Positions 61,910-64,000 of a stretch of 64,000 nucleotides of DNA are shown here, piece after piece; the first letter of the stretch is position 1; every line of letters starts with the position of its first letter. The stretch spans positions 744,001 to 808,000 of the forward strand of contig CBDCCU010000009.1 in assembly GCA_965214955.1 (NCBI GenBank), read 5' to 3'. This DNA is from Aliikangiella sp965214955 (GTDB lineage Bacteria > Pseudomonadota > Gammaproteobacteria > Enterobacterales > Kangiellaceae). The position numbers and the translations under genes were made by a program. Below the pieces are notes generated by a model. The model made no database searches. It saw only the letters and a list, made by a program, of their open reading frames with translations, and was not told where the DNA came from.

Positions 61910-63060
61910 TTGCAGATATTAATTATTCTTTTTATGTCGGTATTTTCTACATCTAAATGACAAGGCAGAGTTATTAACTGACTAGCAAATTGTTTTGCAT
62001 TTTCGATCTCTGGTTTATTTATAATTAATTCTGTTGGAATGTTTTCTATTTCTAAAATGGCTTTTTGATACATTTTTGAAACGCCAAGTCCCTTACTCTC
62101 TAGTAGGTGGTATATTCTTTCTCTTTCAGATTTCTCTGTTATAAGTATTGGGTAACGAAGTAATGGGTTACTGTCAATTTGATTTATTTTACTTGGCAAA
62201 TTGATGATATGTTGATTTTTTACTTTGTAATATTGGTGAGATTTTTTAATCAGATTTTCTGTGATTAAATTAAAGTTCTTTATTGCACCTTGTAATTGCA
62301 ATTTAGCATCTTTTTGAATTTTTTTGATGATCGATAAAGTTTTATATTGGGTTGCACCAATATTTAAAAATGGTAATTTTACAAGCCAATAATAAATGAA
62401 TGGAGAGCTAATTATTTTAAAAATGATACTTTTTAAACGAAAATTAATTGTATCTGTATTTTCATGAGGTTTTGGTAATAGTTTTTGGAGATCTAAGCGC
62501 TTAGTTATTACCGCTCCCCCACCAAACAATGATATTGGTTTACCTCGCCCAAAACTTAAAACAATGAGATCGCCTGTCCAACTATTATTAGAGTAATTAC
62601 TAGAGGAATTATTAGAGCTATTAGCTGTATCGATAGAAAAGTTTTGTGCGCTATCTTCAATAATTATAACTTGTTTATTGCCAAGTAATTGGCGGATCTC
62701 ATTAATTCTCTCAGAAATTCCTAAAAAATTAATTGCAACAATAGCAATAGTATTATCGGTAATGTTTTTTTCTATTTGAGATAAACATAACCATGGGCGG
62801 TTTTTTTCAAGATCAACTATTCTTACTTTAACTTTTGCATATTCACATGCGCTTAAAATATCGGGGCAGCAATATGCTGGAATGATCACTTCTGGCTGCT
62901 TTATATGCGTTAGTTGTCTTTTGGCTGCAATTATCGCTGCGGCCAATGACGCTGTACCAGACTGAAAGCCAGTAAAGCTATAAGGGTGAAGTGATGTTTG
63001 ATCAAAGGGTATTGGATTGTATGGTACATGATTACCAACAGGCCTTATTTTTTTTAGCAC
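61903..63060 (-). CDS. DegT/DnrJ/EryC1-like aminotransferase, reverse-strand
   Basis: 385 residues of the PLP aminotransferase family that makes amino-sugars or similar. Landmarks: YSFTGFQSGTASLAAAIIAA (sugar-nucleotide/PLP region), VIIPAYCCPDILSACEYAKV, IVAINFLG, IIIEDSAQNF (PLP-stacking acid and Gln), and the candidate PLP lysine in LSFGRGKPISLFGGGAV. The catalytic lysine is present. A low-complexity Ser/Asn stretch (NSSNNSSSNYSNNS) lies between them. It is on the opposite strand to the rest of the exopolysaccharide genes, between the barrel and deacetylase genes. Its donor and substrate are unknown. Confidence 0.8.
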   Translation of the reverse strand: MLKKIRPVGNHVPYNPIPFDQTSLHPYSFTGFQSGTASLAAAIIAAKRQLTHIKQPEVIIPAYCCPDILSACEYAKVKVRIVDLEKNRPWLCLSQIEKNITDNTIAIVAINFLGISERINEIRQLLGNKQVIIIEDSAQNFSIDTANSSNNSSSNYSNNSWTGDLIVLSFGRGKPISLFGGGAVITKRLDLQKLLPKPHENTDTINFRLKSIIFKIISSPFIYYWLVKLPFLNIGATQYKTLSIIKKIQKDAKLQLQGAIKNFNLITENLIKKSHQYYKVKNQHIINLPSKINQIDSNPLLRYPILITEKSERERIYHLLESKGLGVSKMYQKAILEIENIPTELIINKPEIENAKQFASQLITLPCHLDVENTDIKRIINICNQ

Positions 63061-63205
63061 GATATTCCTTGTAAAAGTTGAGTAATTTTATTTTTACTAT
63101 TATCTAATTTGGTTAAATATTATATAATTAGCGCAGTAATAATAGTAGAAATTACTTCTTTCTTTTGTATGGAAAAAATAACAAGTATTAGGGAGCTTAG
63201 GTTAT

Positions 63206-64000
63206 ATGCAAAATGTGCTATCAATAGATGTTGAAGACTACTATCAAGTAGCTGCGTTAGCCGAGTCTATTAAATATGATGATTGGGACAAAAAAGATTC
63301 AAGAGTTGTAAAAAATACAACAAGATTGCTTGATATATTTGATGAATATAACATTAAAGCAACGCATTTTATACTCGGCTGGGTTGCTGAGAGAAATCCT
63401 GAGTTGGTTAAAGAAATTCATAATAGAGGTCATGAAGTCGCTAGTCATGGGTATTCACACCAGTTAATTTATAATCAAACACCAGATGTTTTTAGGCAAG
63501 AGACCGAGCGTTCAAAAAAACTATTAGAGGATATTACTGGCGTGCAAGTGCTAGGCTATAGAGCGGCTAGTTACTCAATTACGCGTAAATCTCTTTGGGC
63601 TTTAGATATATTAGCTGAAACTGGCTTTAAATATGATTCTAGTATATTTCCAATAAGGCATGATCGGTATGGAATTAATGGCTCTCCACATGAACCTCAT
63701 AATTTGATTACTCCTTCAGGATACAAGCTCATAGAGTATCCTCTTTCAACTATGAGTTTTATGAAGCAATCTATCCCGATTGCTGGTGGCGGTTATTTTA
63801 GATTATATCCTTATTGGTTATCTCGTTTATTTTATTTAATTAGAAAAAGACAAAATAATCCTTTTGTCTTTTATCTCCACCCTTGGGAAATCGATCCAAA
63901 TCAGCCTAAAGTTGAGGTAAGTTGGTTTTCAAAGTTTAGGCATTATAACAACTTAGATAAATGCGAAAGTAGGCTTAAAAGTTTAATTAAAGACTTTGAA
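63206..64000 (+). CDS. Polysaccharide deacetylase (XrtA-system, DUF3473), partial
   Basis: Begins at ATG 63206 and runs to the end of the window; 265 codons seen, no stop. The NodB domain starts LSIDVEDYYQVAALAE, with the Asp-Glu-Asp metal/catalytic start, then KATHFILGWVAERNPELV, HEVASHGYSH (metal histidines), GYRAASYSIT and GFKYDSSIFP. FVFYLHPWEID near the end is the PEP-CTERM-associated DUF3473 extension. It is divergent from the aminotransferase across 145 bases. It presumably removes acetyl groups from the exported polysaccharide. Confidence 0.92.
   Translation, partial: MQNVLSIDVEDYYQVAALAESIKYDDWDKKDSRVVKNTTRLLDIFDEYNIKATHFILGWVAERNPELVKEIHNRGHEVASHGYSHQLIYNQTPDVFRQETERSKKLLEDITGVQVLGYRAASYSITRKSLWALDILAETGFKYDSSIFPIRHDRYGINGSPHEPHNLITPSGYKLIEYPLSTMSFMKQSIPIAGGGYFRLYPYWLSRLFYLIRKRQNNPFVFYLHPWEIDPNQPKVEVSWFSKFRHYNNLDKCESRLKSLIKDFE

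Overview
The window looks like chromosomal DNA of a low-GC, probably marine, gammaproteobacterium. The evidence is a cysteine-type FNR, an NtrB/NtrC pair, RapA, a yibN-secB-gpsA-trmL block in the enterobacterial order, SfsA, RsmE, RlmI-type and TrmL RNA methyltransferases, and an exosortase-A (XrtA/PEP-CTERM) type exopolysaccharide locus. S-adenosylhomocysteinase under an apparent SAH riboswitch argues against the Pfs/LuxS-type groups. I cannot name the genus. I see no rRNA, tRNA, CRISPR array, prophage or complete insertion sequence.

Layout. 0-5.4 kb: assimilatory sulfate reduction (cysB facing cysJIH). 5.5-9.7 kb: a two-gene RND efflux operon with the permease first. 10.1-14.4 kb: fnr, rlmI-like, an EamA transporter, rpmE and hslO. 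14.8-16.4 kb: a compact ExbB-ExbD-TonB operon. 16.6-19.7 kb: a DUF1338 oxygenase opposite a LysR regulator, then a Sel1-repeat protein. 19.8-25.1 kb: purC, an LpxR-like lipid A deacylase and a TetR regulator that share operator-like sites, and a metalloprotease-like lipoprotein. 25.1-32.5 kb: rapA, a large secreted zinc metalloprotease, a DUF1835-like protein and a zinc-ribbon membrane protein. 32.7-38.0 kb: one operon of ABC exporter, exported amidohydrolase and DesK/DesR-like two-component system. 38.3-42.5 kb: a lipoprotein, an S46 dipeptidyl-peptidase, two small palindromic mobile-like elements and a sulfotransferase. 42.5-44.2 kb: three paralogous secreted proteins. 44.7-48.1 kb: the methyl cycle (metK, SAH riboswitch, ahcY) and rsmE. 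48.3-51.9 kb: sfsA, rhodanese, secB, gpsA, trmL. 52.1-52.8 kb: a toxin-antitoxin pair. 53.0-56.8 kb: ntrC, ntrB, serA. 56.9 kb to the end: the exopolysaccharide locus (acyl carrier protein, export lipoprotein, chain-length protein, degenerate tyrosine-kinase homologue, outer-membrane barrel, reverse-strand aminotransferase, partial polysaccharide deacetylase).

How the parts work together. CysB, CysH, CysI and CysJ form the PAPS-to-sulfide branch. MetK, AhcY and the riboswitch tie SAM use to SAH removal, and the window carries several SAM-dependent methyltransferases. The ExbBD-TonB set, the RND pump, the LpxR-like protein, SecB, many signal peptides and the polysaccharide exporter show heavy investment in the envelope. 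Secreted or envelope peptidases (S46, DUF5117-type zincin, HExxH lipoprotein) suggest a peptide-feeding lifestyle.

The observations I rate highest are the loss of all nucleotide-binding motifs in the polysaccharide tyrosine-kinase homologue, the SAH riboswitch, the TetR/LpxR-like regulon with three matching sites, the amidohydrolase embedded in an ABC plus two-component operon, the trio of Cys-pair secreted proteins, and two families of terminal-inverted-repeat elements, one of which has left fragments at several places in the window.
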